Part shown: in pieces, positions 34,748-48,300 of the stretch
Layout of the letters: every line of letters starts with the position of its first letter
Numbering within the stretch: the stretch's first letter is position 1
NCBI GenBank assembly: GCA_033782935.1
Contig: JAWQEG010000292.1
Span: 306,001-370,000, forward strand
Reading direction: 5' to 3'
Length of the DNA stretch: 64,000 bases
Source: Petrolisthes cinctipes
Taxonomy: Eukaryota; Arthropoda; Malacostraca; Decapoda; Porcellanidae
Notes under the pieces: generated by a model
The model's input: the letters and a program-made list of their open reading frames with translations, nothing else
The model's database searches: none
Told to the model about the DNA's origin: nothing
Program-made: the position numbers and the translations under genes

Positions 34748-37700
34748 AGGTGCCCAAAGTCAATATGTGTATGCATCATCTGCACTCGTTTATATCTCAA
34801 ATTCAACCTCAAAACACCCGAAAATTCGATAATTTTGGGTCCCAGAAGTGATCTGTACATGTCTAGTCAGTGCTAGGATGTTTTCAAAATATAGGCTCAA
34901 AACATGCTAAAAATCGATAATTTAAGTGTCCAAAGTCGATATGTGCATGCATCTTCTGTACCCGTTTATATCTCAAATTCAGGCTCAAAAGACCCAAAAA
35001 TTCGATATTTTTGGGTCCCAGAAGCGATCTGTACATGCCTACTCCTAGTTAGAGTTTTTTTTTTTAAATACAGGCCCAAAACATGTTGAAAATCGATATT
35101 TTAGGTGCCCAAAGACAATATGTGCATGCATCTTCTGTACCCGTTTATATCTCAAATTCAGGCTCAAAACACCCGAAAATTCGATATTTTTGGGTCCCAG
35201 AAGTGATCTGTACATGCCTACTCAGAGCTAGAAAATTTTCAAAATATAGGCCCAAAACATGCTAAAAATCGATATTTTAGGTACCCAAAGTCGATATCTC
35301 AAATTCAGGCCCAAAACACCCGAAAATTCGATATTTTGGGGTCCCAGAACCGAACTGTACATGCCTACTCCGTGTTAGAGTATTTTCAAAATACAGGCCC
35401 AAAACATACTGAAAATCGATCTTTTAGGTGCCCAAAAGTCGATATGTGCATGCATCTTCTGTACCCGTTTATATCCCAAATTCAACCTCAAAACACCCGA
35501 AAATTCGATATTTTTGGTTCGCAGAAGCAATCTGTACATGCCTACTCCTAGTTAGAGTATTTTCAAAATATTGGCTCAAAACATGCTAAAAATCGATATT
35601 TTAAGTTTCCAAAGTCGATATGTGCATGCATCATCTGTACCCGTTTATATCTCAAATTCAGGCTACAAACACCGGAAAATTCGATATTTTGTGGTCTCAG
35701 AAGCGATTTGTACATTCCTACTCAGATGCAGGCCCAAAACATGCTGAAAATCGATATTTTAGGTGCCTAATGTCAACATGTGTATGCATCCTCTGCACTC
35801 GTTTTCTCTCAAATTCAACCTCAAAACACCCGAAAATTCGATAATTTTGGGTCCCAGAAGTGATCTGTACATGTCTAGTCAGTGCTAGAATGTTTTCAAA
35901 ATATAGGCTTAAAACATGCTAAAAATCGATATTTTAAGTGTCCAAAGTCGATATGTGCATGAATCTTCTGTACCCGTTTATATCTCAAATTCTGGCTCAA
36001 AACACCCGAAAATTCGATATTTTTGGGTCCCAGAAGCGATCTGTACATGCCTACTCAGTGCTAGAATTTTTTCAAAATATAGGCTCAAAACATGCGAAAA
36101 ATTGATATTTTAAGTGTCCAAAGTCGATATGTGCATGCATCATCTGTACCCGTTTATATCTCAAATTCAGGCTCCAAACACCCGAAAATTCGATATTTTG
36201 GGGTCTTAGAAGCGATCTGTACATGCCTACTCAGATGCAAGCCCAAAACATGCTGAAAATCGATATTTTAGGTGCCCAAAGTCAACATGTGTATGCATCT
36301 TCTGAACTCGTTTATATCTCAAATTCAACCTCAAAACACCCGAAAATTCGATAATTTTTGGTCCTAGAAGTGATTTGTACATGTCTAGTCAATGCTAGAA
36401 TTTTTTTAAAATATAGGCTCAAAACATGCTAAAAATCGATGTTTTAAGTGTCCAAAGTCGATATGTGAATGCATCTTCTGTACCCGTTTATATCTCAAAT
36501 TCAGGCTCAAAACACCCGAAAATTCGGTATTTTTGGGTCCTAGAAGCGATCTGTACATCCCTACTCCTAGTTAGAATGTTTTCAAAATACAGGCCCAAAA
36601 CATGCTGAAAATCAATACTTTAGGTTCCCAAAGTCAATATGTGCATGCATCTTCTGTCCCCGTTTATATCTCAAATTCAGGCTCAAAACACCCGAAAATT
36701 CGATATTTTGGGGTCCCAGAAGTGATCTGTACATGCCTACTCAGTGCTAGAATATTTTCAAAATATAGGCCCAAAACATGCTAAAAATCGATATTTTAGG
36801 TGCCCAAAGTCGATATATCAAATTCAGGTCCAAAACACCCAAAAATTCGATATTTTGAGGTCCCAGAAGCGATCTGTACATGCCTTCCCCGTGTTAGAGT
36901 ATTTTCAATATACAGGCCCAAAACATACTGAAAATCGATCTTTTAGGTGCCCAAAAGTCAATATGTGGATGCATCATCTGTACCCGTTTATATCTCAAAT
37001 TCAGGCTCAAAACACCCGAAAATTCGATATTTTTGGGTCCCAGAAGTGATCTGTACATGCCTACTTAGTGCTAGAATATTTTCAAAATATAGGCCCAAAA
37101 CATGCTAAAAATGGATATTTTAGGTGCCCAAAGTTGATATCTCAAATTCAGGCCCAAAACACCCGAAAATTCGATATTTTGGGGTCCCAGAAGCAAACTG
37201 TACATGCCTACTCCGTGTTAGAGTATTTTCAAAATACAGCCCCAAAACATACTGAAAATCGATCTTTTAGGTGCCCAAAAGTCGATATGTGGATGCATCT
37301 TCTGTACCCGTTTATATCTCAAATTCAGGCTCAAAATACCCGAAAATTCGATATTTTGGGGTCCCAGAAGCGATCTGTACTTGCCTACTCCGTGTTAGAG
37401 TATTTTCAAAATACAGGCCCAAAACAAGCTGAAAATCGATATTTTAGGTGACCAAAGTCGATATGTGCATGCATCATCTGTACCCGTTTATATCTCAAAT
37501 TCAGGCTCAAAACACCCGAAAATTCGATATTTTGCCGTCCCGGAAGTGATCTCTACATGCCTACTTAGTTCTAGAATATTTTCAAATTATAGGCCCAAAA
37601 CATGCTAAAAATCGATATTTTAGGTGCCCAAAGTCGATATCTCAAATTCAGGCCCAAAACTCCCGAAAATTCGATATTTTTGGGTCCCAGAAGCGAACTG

Positions 37701-39645
37701 TACATGTCTAGTCAGTGCTAGAATATTTTCAAAATATAGGCTCAAAACATGCTAAAAATCGATATTTTAAGTGTCCAAAGTCGATATGTGCATGCATCAT
37801 CTGTACCCGTTTATATCTCAAATTCAGGCTCCAAACACCCGAAAATTCGATATTTTTGGGTCTCAGAAGCGATCTGTACATGCCTACTCAGATGCTGGCC
37901 CAAAACATGCTGAAAATCGATATTTTAGGTGCCCAAAGTCAATATGTGTATGCATCATCTGCACTCGTTTATATCTCAAATTCAACCTCAAAACACCCGA
38001 AAATTCGATAATTTTGGGTCCCAGAAGTGATCTGTACATGTCTAGTCAGTGCTAGGATGTTTTCAAAATATAGGCTCAAAACATGCTAAAAACGATAATT
38101 TAAGTGTCCAAAGTCGATATGTGCATGCATCTTCTGTACCCGTTTATATCTCAAATTCAGGCTCAAAAGACCCAAAAATTCGAAATTTTTGGGTCCCAGA
38201 AGCGATCTGTACATGCCTACTCCTAGTTAGAGTTTTTTTTTTTTAAATACAGGCCCAAAACATGCTGAAAATCGATATTTTAGGTGCCCAAAGACAATAT
38301 GTGCATGCATCTTCTGTACCCGTTTATATCTCAAATTCAGGCTCAAAACACCCGAAAATTCGATATTTTGGGGTCCCAGAAGTGATCTGTACATGCCTAC
38401 TCAGAGCTAGAAAATTTTCAAAATATAGGCCCAAAACATGCTAAAAATCAATATTTTGGGTACCCAAAGTCGATATCTCAAATTCAGGCCCAAAACACCC
38501 GAAAATTCGATATTTTGGGGTCCCAGAACCGAACTGTACATGCCTACTCCGTGATAGAGTATTTTCAAAATACAGGCCCAAAATATACTGAAAATCGATC
38601 TTTTAGGTGCCCAAAAGTCGATATGTGCATGCACCTTCTGCACCCGTTTATATCCCAAATTCAACCTCAAAACACCCAAAAATTCGATATTTTTGGGTCC
38701 CAGAAGCGATCTGTACATGCCTACTCCTAGTTAGAGTATTTTCAAAATATAGGCTCAAAACATGCTAAAAATCGATATTTTAAGTTTCCAAAGTCGATAT
38801 GTGCATGCATCATCTGTACCCGTTTATATCTCAAATTCAAGCTACAAACGCCGGAAAATTCGATATTTTGTGGTCTCAGAAGCGATTTGTACATTCCTAC
38901 TCAGATGCAGGCCCAAAACATGCTGAAAATCGATATTTTAGGTGCCTAATGTCAACATGTGTATGCATCCTCTGCACTCGTTTTCTTTCAAATTCAACCT
39001 CAAAACACCCGAAAATTCGATAATTTTGGGTCCCAGAAGTGATCTGTACATGTCTAGTCAGTGCTAGAATGTTTTCAAAATATAGGCTTAAAACGTGCTA
39101 AAAATCGATATTTTATGTGTCCAAAGTCGATATGTGCATGCATCTTCTGTACCCGTTTATATCTCAAATTCAACCTCAAAACACCCGAAAATTCGATATT
39201 TTTGGGTCCCAGAAGCGATCTGTACATGCCTACTCCGTGTTAGAGTATTTTCAAAATACAGGCCCAAAACATACTGAAAATCGATCTTTTAGGTGCCCAA
39301 AAGTCGATATGTGGATGCATCATCTGTACCCGTTTATATCTCAAATTCAGGCTCAAAACTCCCGAAAATTCGATATTTTTGGGTCCCAGAAGTGATCTGT
39401 ACATGCCTACTTAGTGCTAGAATATTTTCAAAATATAGGCCCAAAACATGCTAAAAATGGATATTTTAGGTGCCCAAAGTCGATATCTCAAATTCAGGCC
39501 CAAAACACCCGAAAATTCGATATTTTGGGGTGCCAGAAGCAAACTGTACATGCCTACTCCGTGTTAGAGTATTTTCAAAATACAGGCCAAAAACATACTG
39601 AAAATCGATCTTTTAGGTGCCCAAAAGTCGATATGTGCATGCATC
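34620..39645 (+). repeat. 5,026-bp HOR (30-mer), copy 1
   Basis: Between boxes at 34,748 and 39,774 I measured 30 units: 176, 179, 176, 147, 177, 158, 175, 176, 158, 176, 176, 176, 147, 177, 147, 177, 176, 147, 158, 175, 180, 176, 147, 177, 158, 175, 176, 177, 147 and 159, totalling exactly 5,026. An internal repeat at offset 3,179 (units near 34,748-36,000 against 37,927-39,200) shows it was itself built by an earlier duplication. T tracts are 11 and 12 long (35,055 and 38,233). Confidence 0.95.
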
Positions 39646-42600
39646 TTCTGTACCCGTTTATATCTCAAATTCAGGCTCCAAACACCCGAAAATTCGATAT
39701 TTTTGGGTCTCAGAAGCGATCTGTACATGCCTACTCAGATGCAGGCCCAAAACATGCTGAAAATCGATATTTTAGGTGCCCAAAGTCAATATGTGTATGC
39801 ATCATCTGCACTCGTTTATATCTCAAATTCAACCTCAAAACACCCGAAAATTCGATAATTTTGGGTCCCAGAAGTGATCTGTACATGTCTAGTCAGTGCT
39901 AGGATGTTTTCAAAATATAGGCTCAAAACATGCTAAAAATCGATAATTTAAGTGTCCAAAGTCGATATGTGCATGCATCTTCTGTACCCGTTTATATCTC
40001 AAATTCAGGCTCAAAAGACCCAAAAATTCGATATTTTTGGGTCCCAGAAGCGATCTGTACATGCCTACTCCTAGTTAGAGTTTTTTTTTTTAAATACAGG
40101 CCCAAAACATGTTGAAAATCGATATTTTAGGTGCCCAAAGACAATATGTGCATGCATCTTCTGTACCCGTTTATATCTCAAATTCAGGCTCAAAACACCC
40201 GAAAATTCGATATTTTTGGGTCCCAGAAGTGATCTGTACATGCCTACTCAGAGCTAGAAAATTTTCAAAATATAGGCCCAAAACATGCTAAAAATCGATA
40301 TTTTAGGTACCCAAAGTCGATATCTCAAATTCAGGCCCAAAACACCCGAAAATTCGATATTTTGGGGTCCCAGAACCGAACTGTACATGCCTACTCCGTG
40401 TTAGAGTATTTTCAAAATACAGGCCCAAAACATACTGAAAATCGATCTTTTAGGTGCCCAAAAGTCGATATGTGCATGCATCTTCTGTACCCGTTTATAT
40501 CCCAAATTCAACCTCAAAACACCCGAAAATTCGATATTTTTGGTTCGCAGAAGCAATCTGTACATGCCTACTCCTAGTTAGAGTATTTTCAAAATATTGG
40601 CTCAAAACATGCTAAAAATCGATATTTTAAGTTTCCAAAGTCGATATGTGCATGCATCATCTGTACCCGTTTATATCTCAAATTCAGGCTACAAACACCG
40701 GAAAATTCGATATTTTGTGGTCTCAGAAGCGATTTGTACATTCCTACTCAGATGCAGGCCCAAAACATGCTGAAAATCGATATTTTAGGTGCCTAATGTC
40801 AACATGTGTATGCATCCTCTGCACTCGTTTTCTCTCAAATTCAACCTCAAAACACCCGAAAATTCGATAATTTTGGGTCCCAGAAGTGATCTGTACATGT
40901 CTAGTCAGTGCTAGAATGTTTTCAAAATATAGGCTTAAAACATGCTAAAAATCGATATTTTAAGTGTCCAAAGTCGATATGTGCATGAATCTTCTGTACC
41001 CGTTTATATCTCAAATTCTGGCTCAAAACACCCGAAAATTCGATATTTTTGGGTCCCAGAAGCGATCTGTACATGCCTACTCAGTGATAGAATTTTTTCA
41101 AAATATAGGCTCAAAACATGCGAAAAATTGATATTTTAAGTGTCCAAAGTCGATATGTGCATGCATCATCTGTACCCGTTTATATCTCAAATTCAGGCTC
41201 CAAACACCCGAAAATTCGATATTTTGGGGTCTTAGAAGCGATCTGTACATGCCTACTCAGATGCAAGCCCAAAACATGCTGAAAATCGATATTTTAGGTG
41301 CCCAAAGTCAACATGTGTATGCATCTTCTGAACTCGTTTATATCTCAAATTCAACCTCAAAACACCCGAAAATTCGATAATTTTTGGTCCTAGAAGTGAT
41401 TTGTACATGTCTAGTCAATGCTAGAATTTTTTTAAAATATAGGCTCAAAACATGCTAAAAATCGATGTTTTAAGTGTCCAAAGTCGATATGTGAATGCAT
41501 CTTCTGTACCCGTTTATATCTCAAATTCAGGCTCAAAACACCCGAAAATTCGGTATTTTTGGGTCCTAGAAGCGATCTGTACATCCCTACTCCTAGTTAG
41601 AATGTTTTCAAAATACAGGCCCAAAACATGCTGAAAATCAATACTTTAGGTTCCCAAAGTCAATATGTGCATGCATCTTCTGTCCCCGTTTATATCTCAA
41701 ATTCAGGCTCAAAACACCCGAAAATTCGATATTTTGGGGTCCCAGAAGTGATCTGTACATGCCTACTCAGTGCTAGAATATTTTCAAAATATAGGCCCAA
41801 AACATGCTAAAAATCGATATTTTAGGTGCCCAAAGTCGATATATCAAATTCAGGTCCAAAACACCCAAAAATTCGATATTTTGAGGTCCCAGAAGCGATC
41901 TGTACATGCCTTCCCCGTGTTAGAGTATTTTCAATATACAGGCCCAAAACATACTGAAAATCGATCTTTTAGGTGCCCAAAAGTCAATATGTGGATGCAT
42001 CATCTGTACCCGTTTATATCTCAAATTCAGGATCAAAACACCCGAAAATTCGATATTTTTGGGTCCCAGAAGTGATCTGTACATGCCTACTTAGTGCTAG
42101 AATATTTTCAAAATATAGGCCCAAAACATGCTAAAAATGGATATTTTAGGTGCCCAAAGTTGATATCTCAAATTCAGGCCCAAAACACCCGAAAATTCGA
42201 TATTTTGGGGTCCCAGAAGCAAACTGTACATGCCTACTCCGTGTTAGAGTATTTTCAAAATACAGCCCCAAAACATACTGAAAATCGATCTTTTAGGTGC
42301 CCAAAAGTCGATATGTGGATGCATCTTCTGTACCCGTTTATATCTCAAATTCAGGCTCAAAATACCCGAAAATTCGATATTTTGGGGTCCCAGAAGCGAT
42401 CTGTACTTGCCTACTCCGTGTTAGAGTATTTTCAAAATACAGGCCCAAAACAAGCTGAAAATCGATATTTTAGGTGACCAAAGTCGATATGTGCATGCAT
42501 CATCTGTACCCGTTTATATCTCAAATTCAGGCTCAAAACACCCGAAAATTCGATATTTTGCCGTCCCGGAAGTGATCTCTACATGCCTACTTAGTGCTAG

Positions 42601-44735
42601 AATATTTTCAAATTATAGGCCCAAAACATGCTAAAAATCGATATTTTAGGTGCCCAAAGTCGATATCTCAAATTCAGGCCCAAAACTCCCGAAAATTCGA
42701 TATTTTTGGGTCCCAGAAGCGAACTGTACATGTCTAGTCAGTGCTAGAATATTTTCAAAATATAGGCTCAAAACATGCTAAAAATCGATATTTTAAGTGT
42801 CCAAAGTCGATATGTGCATGCATCATCTGTACCCGTTTATATCTCAAATTCAGGCTCCAAACACCCGAAAATTCGATATTTTTGGGTCTCAGAAGCGATC
42901 TGTACATGCCTACTCAGATGCTGGCCCAAAACATGCTGAAAATCGATATTTTAGGTGCCCAAAGTCAATATGTGTATGCATCATCTGCACTCGTTTATAT
43001 CTCAAATTCAACCTCAAAACACCCGAAAATTCGATAATTTTGGGTCCCAGAAGTGATCTGTACATGTCTAGTCAGTGCTAGGATGTTTTCAAAATATAGG
43101 CTCAAAACATGCTAAAAACGATAATTTAAGTGTCCAAAGTCGATATGTGCATGCATCTTCTGTACCCGTTTATATCTCAAATTCAGGCTCAAAAGATCCA
43201 AAAATTCGAAATTTTTGGGTCCCAGAAGCGATCTGTACATGCCTACTCCTAGTTAGAGTTTTTTTTTTTTAAATACAGGCCCAAAACATGCTGAAAATCG
43301 ATATTTTAGGTGCCCAAAGACAATATGTGCATGCATCTTCTGTACCCGTTTATATCTCAAATTCAGGCTCAAAACACCCGAAAATTCGATATTTTGGGGT
43401 CCCAGAAGTGATCTGTACATGCCTACTCAGAGCTAGAAAATTTTCAAAATATAGGCCCAAAACATGCTAAAAATCAATATTTTGGGTACCCAAAGTCGAT
43501 ATCTCAAATTCAGGCCCAAAACACCCGAAAATTCGATATTTTGGGGTCCCAGAACCGAACTGTACATGCCTACTCCGTGATAGAGTATTTTCAAAATACA
43601 GGCCCAAAATATACTGAAAATCGATCTTTTAGGTGCCCAAAAGTCGATATGTGCATGCACCTTCTGCACCCGTTTATATCCCAAATTCAACCTCAAAACA
43701 CCCAAAAATTCGATATTTTTGGGTCCCAGAAGCGATCTGTACATGCCTACTCCTAGTTAGAGTATTTTCAAAATATAGGCTCAAAACATGCTAAAAATCG
43801 ATATTTTAAGTTTCCAAATTCGATATGTGCATGCATCATCTGTACCCGTTTATATCTCAAATTCAGGCTACAAACGCCGGAAAATTCGATATTTTGTGGT
43901 CTCAGAAGCGATTTGTACATTCCTACTCAGATGCAGGCCCAAAACATGCTGAAAATCGATATTTTAGGTGCCTAATGTCAACATGTGTATGCATCCTCTG
44001 CACTCGTTTTCTTTCAAATTCAACCTCAAAACACCCGAAAATTCGATAATTTTGGGTCCCAGAAGTGATCTGTACATGTCTAGTCAGTGCTAGAATGTTT
44101 TCAAAATATAGGCTTAAAACGTGCTAAAAATCGATATTTTATGTGTCCAAAGTCGATATGTGCATGCATCTTCTGTACCCGTTTATATCTCAAATTCAAC
44201 CTCAAAACACCCGAAAATTCGATATTTTTGGGTCCCAGAAGCGATCTGTACATGCCTACTCCGTGTTAGAGTATTTTCAAAATACAGGCCCAAAACATAC
44301 TGAAAATCGATCTTTTAGGTGCCCAAAAGTCGATATGTGGATGCATCATCTGTACCCGTTTATATCTCAAATTCAGGCTCAAAACTCCCGAAAATTCGAT
44401 ATTTTTGGGTCCCAGAAGTGATCTGTACATGCCTACTTAGTGCTAGAATATTTTCAAAATATAGGCCCAAAACATGCTAAAAATGGATATTTTAGGTGCC
44501 CAAAGTCGATATCTCAAATTCAGGCCCAAAACACCCGAAAATTCGATATTTTGGGGTGCCAGAAGCAAACTGTACATGCCTACTCCGTGTTAGAGTATTT
44601 TCAAAATACAGGCCAAAAACATACTGAAAATCGATCTTTTAGGTGCCCAAAAGTCGATATGTGCATGCATCTTCTGTACCCGTTTATATCTCAAATTCAG
44701 GCTCCAAACACCCGAAAATTCGATATTTTTGGGTC
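39646..44735 (+). repeat. 5,026-bp HOR (30-mer), copy 2, plus a short overrun
   Basis: Matches copy 1 at a constant offset of 5,026 to 44,735, where GGGTCTCAG becomes GGGTCCCAG. By eye I found about six single-base differences and no indel: CAGTGATAG (near 41,087), AGGATCAAA (near 42,031), AAAGATCC (near 43,197), CCAAATTCG (near 43,815), CAGGCTAC against CAAGCTAC, and TAGTGCTAG against TAGTTCTAG. Even the two T-tract lengths (11 and 12) are the same. Confidence 0.95.
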
Positions 44736-45340
44736 CCAGAAGCGATCTGTACTTGCCTACTCAGATGCAGGCCCAAAACATGCTGAAAATCGATATTTTA
44801 GGTGCCCAAAGTCAACATGTGTATGCATCTTCTGCACTCGTTTATATCTCAAATTCAACCTTAAAACACCCGAAAATTCGATAATTTTGGGTCCCAGAAG
44901 CGATCTGTACATGTCTAGTCAGTGCTAGAATGTTTTCAAAATATAGGCTCAAAACATGCTAAAAATCGATATTTTAAGTGTCCAAAGTCGATATGTGCAT
45001 GCATCTTCTGTACCCGTTTATATCTCAAATTCAGGCTCAAAACAACCGAAAATTCGATATTTTTGGGTCGTAGAAGCGATCTGTACATGCCTACTCCTAG
45101 TTAGAGTATTTTCAAAATACAGGCCCAAAACATGCTGAAAATCGATATTTTAGGTGCCCAAAGTCAATATGTGCATGCATCTTCTGTACCCGTTTATATC
45201 TTAAATTCCGGCTCAAAACACCCGAAAATTCGGTATTTTTGGGTCCTAGAAGCAATCTGTACATCCCTACTCCTTGTTAGAATGTTTTCAAGATACAGAC
45301 CCAAAACATGCTCAAAATCGATATTTTAGGTGCCCAAAAG
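44736..45340 (+). repeat. Linker resembling the 864-bp HOR
   Basis: Carries GTCAACATGTGTATGC, GGGTCGTAGAAG, TCTTAAATTCCGGC and CTCCTTGTTAG variants in the same order as the 864-bp block (compare about 29,900-30,360). It then leads into a section like the 2,197-bp HOR (31,368-32,075 compared with 45,451-46,065). It ties the middle and right parts of the array together. Confidence 0.82.
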
Positions 45341-48300
45341 TCGATATGTGCATGCATCTTCTGTACCCGTTTATATCTCAAATTCAGGCTCAAAACACCC
45401 GAAAATTCGATATTTTGGGGTCCCAGAAGTGATCTGTACATGCCTACTCAGTGCTAGAATATTTTCAAAATATAGGCCCAAAACATGCTAAAAATCGATA
45501 TTTTAGGTGCCCAAAGTCGATATATCAAATTCAGGCCCAAAACACCCAAAAATTCGATATTTTGGTGTCCCAGAAGCGATCTGTACATGCCTTCCCCGTG
45601 TTAGAGTATTTTCAATATACAGGCCGAAAACATACTGAAAATCGATCTTTTAGGTGCCCAAAAGTCAATATGTGGATGCATCATCTGTACCCGTTTATTT
45701 CTCAAATTCAGGCTCAAAACACCCGAAAATTCGATATTTTTGAGTCCCAGAAGAGATCTGTACATGCCTACTTAGTGCTAGAATATTTTCAAAATATAGG
45801 CCCACAACATGCTAAAAATGGATATTTTAGGTGCCCAAAGTCGATATCTCAAATTCAGGCCCAAAACACCCGAAAATTCGATATTTTGGGGTCCCAGAAG
45901 CAAACTGTACATGCCTACTCCGTGTTAGAGTATTTTCAAAATACAGGCCCAAAACATACTGAAAATCGATCTTTTAGGTGCCCAAAAGTCGATATGTGGA
46001 TGCATCTTCTGTACCCGTTTATATCTCAAATTCAGGCTCAAAACACCCGAAAATTCGATATTTAGGGGTCCCAGAAGCGATCTGTACTTGCCTACTCCGT
46101 GTTAGAGAATTTTCAAAATACAGGCCCAAAACAAGCTGAAAATCGATATTTTAGGTGACCAAAGTCGATATGTGCATGCATCATCTGTACCCGTTTATAT
46201 CTCAAATTCAGGCTCAAAACACCCGAAAATTCGATATTTTGCCGTCCCGGAAGTGATCTGTACATGCCTACTTAGTGCTAGAATATTTTCAAATTATAGG
46301 CCCAAAACATGCTAAAAATCGATATTTTAGGTGACCAAAGTCGATATCTCAAATTCAGGCCCAAAACTCCCGAAAATTCGATATTTTTGGGTCCCAGAAG
46401 CGAACTGTACATATCTAGTCAGTGCTAGAATATTTTCAAAATATAGGCTCAAAACATGCTAAAAATCGATATTTTAAGTGTCCAAAGTCGATATGTGCAT
46501 GCATCATCTGTACCCGTTTATATCTCAAATTCAGGCTCCAAACACCCGAAAATTCGATATTTTTGGTTCACAGAAGCGATCTGTACATGCCTACTCAGAT
46601 GCAGGCCCAAAACATGCTGAAAATCGATATTTTAGGTGCCCAAAGTCAATATGTGTATGCATCATCTGCACTCGTTTATATCTCAAATTCAACCTCAAAA
46701 CACCCGAAAATTCGATAATTTTGGGTCCCAGAAGTGATCTGTACATGTCTAGTCAGTGCTAGGATGTTTTCAAAATATAGGCTCAAAACATGCTAAAAAT
46801 CGATAATTTAAGTGTCCAAAGTCGATATGTGCATGCATCTTCTGTACCCGTTTATATCTCAAATTCAGGCTCAAAAGACCCAAAAATTCGATATTTTTGG
46901 GTCCCAGAAGCGATCTGTACATGCCTACTCCTAGTTAGAGTTTTTTTTTTTTAAATACAGGCCCAAAACATGCTGAAAATCGATATTTTAGGTGCCCAAA
47001 GACAATATGTGCATGCATCTTCTGTACCCGTTTATATCTCAAATTCAGGCTCAAAACACCCGAAAATTCGATATTTTGGGGTCCCAGAAGTGATCTGTAC
47101 ATGCCTACTCAGAGCTAGAAAATTTTCAAAATATAGGCCCAAAACATGCTAAAAATCGATATTTTAGGTACCCAAAGTCGATATCTCAAATTCAGGCCCA
47201 AAACACCCGAAAATTCGATATTTTGGGGTCCCAGAACCGAACTGTACATGCCTACTCCGTGTTAGAGTATTTTCAAAATACAGGCCCAAAACATACTGAA
47301 AATCGATCTTTTAGGTGCCCAAAAGTCGATATGTGCATGCACCTTCTGCACCCGTTTATATCCCAAATTCAACCTCAAAACACCCGAAAATTCGATATTT
47401 TTGGGTCCCAGAAGCGATCTGTACATGCCTACTCCTAGTTAGAGTATTTTCAAAATATAGGCTCAAAACATGCTAAAAATCGATATTTTAAGTTTCCAAA
47501 GTCGATATGTGCATGCATCATCTGTACCCGTTTATATCTCAAATTCAGTCTACAAACACCGGAAAATTCGATATTTTGTGGTCTCAGAAGCGATTTGTAC
47601 ATTCCTACTCAGATGCAACCCCAAAACATGCTGAAAATCGATATTTTAGGTGCCCAAAGTCAACATGTGTATGCATCTTATGCACTCGTTTATATCTGAA
47701 ATTCAACCTCAAAACACCCGAAAATTCGATAATTTTTGGTCCTAGTAGTGATTTGTACATGTCTAGTCAATGCTAGAATTTTTTTAAAATATAGGCTCAA
47801 AACATGCTAAAAAACGATATTTTAGGTGCCCAAAGTCGATATATCAAATTCAGGCCCAAAACACCCAAAAATTCGATATTTTGGGGTCCCAGAAGCGATC
47901 TGTACATGCCTTCCCCGTGTTAGAGTATTTTCAATGTACAGGCCCAAAACATACTGAAAATCGATCTTTTAGGTGCCCAAAAGTCAATATGTGGATGCAT
48001 CATCTGTACCCGTTTATATCTCAAATTCAGGCTCAAAACTCCCGAAAATTCGATATTTTTGGGTCCCAGAAGTGACCTGTACATGCCTACTTAGTGCTAG
48101 AATATTTTCAAAATATAGGCCCAAAACATGCTAAAAATGGATATTTTAGGTGCCCAAAGTCGATATCTCAAATTCAGGCCCAAAACACCCTAAAATTCGA
48201 TATTTTGGGGTGCCAGAAGCAAACTGTACATGCCTACTCCGTGTTAGAGTATTTTCAAAATACAGGCCCAAAACATACTGAAAATCGATCTTTTAGGTGC

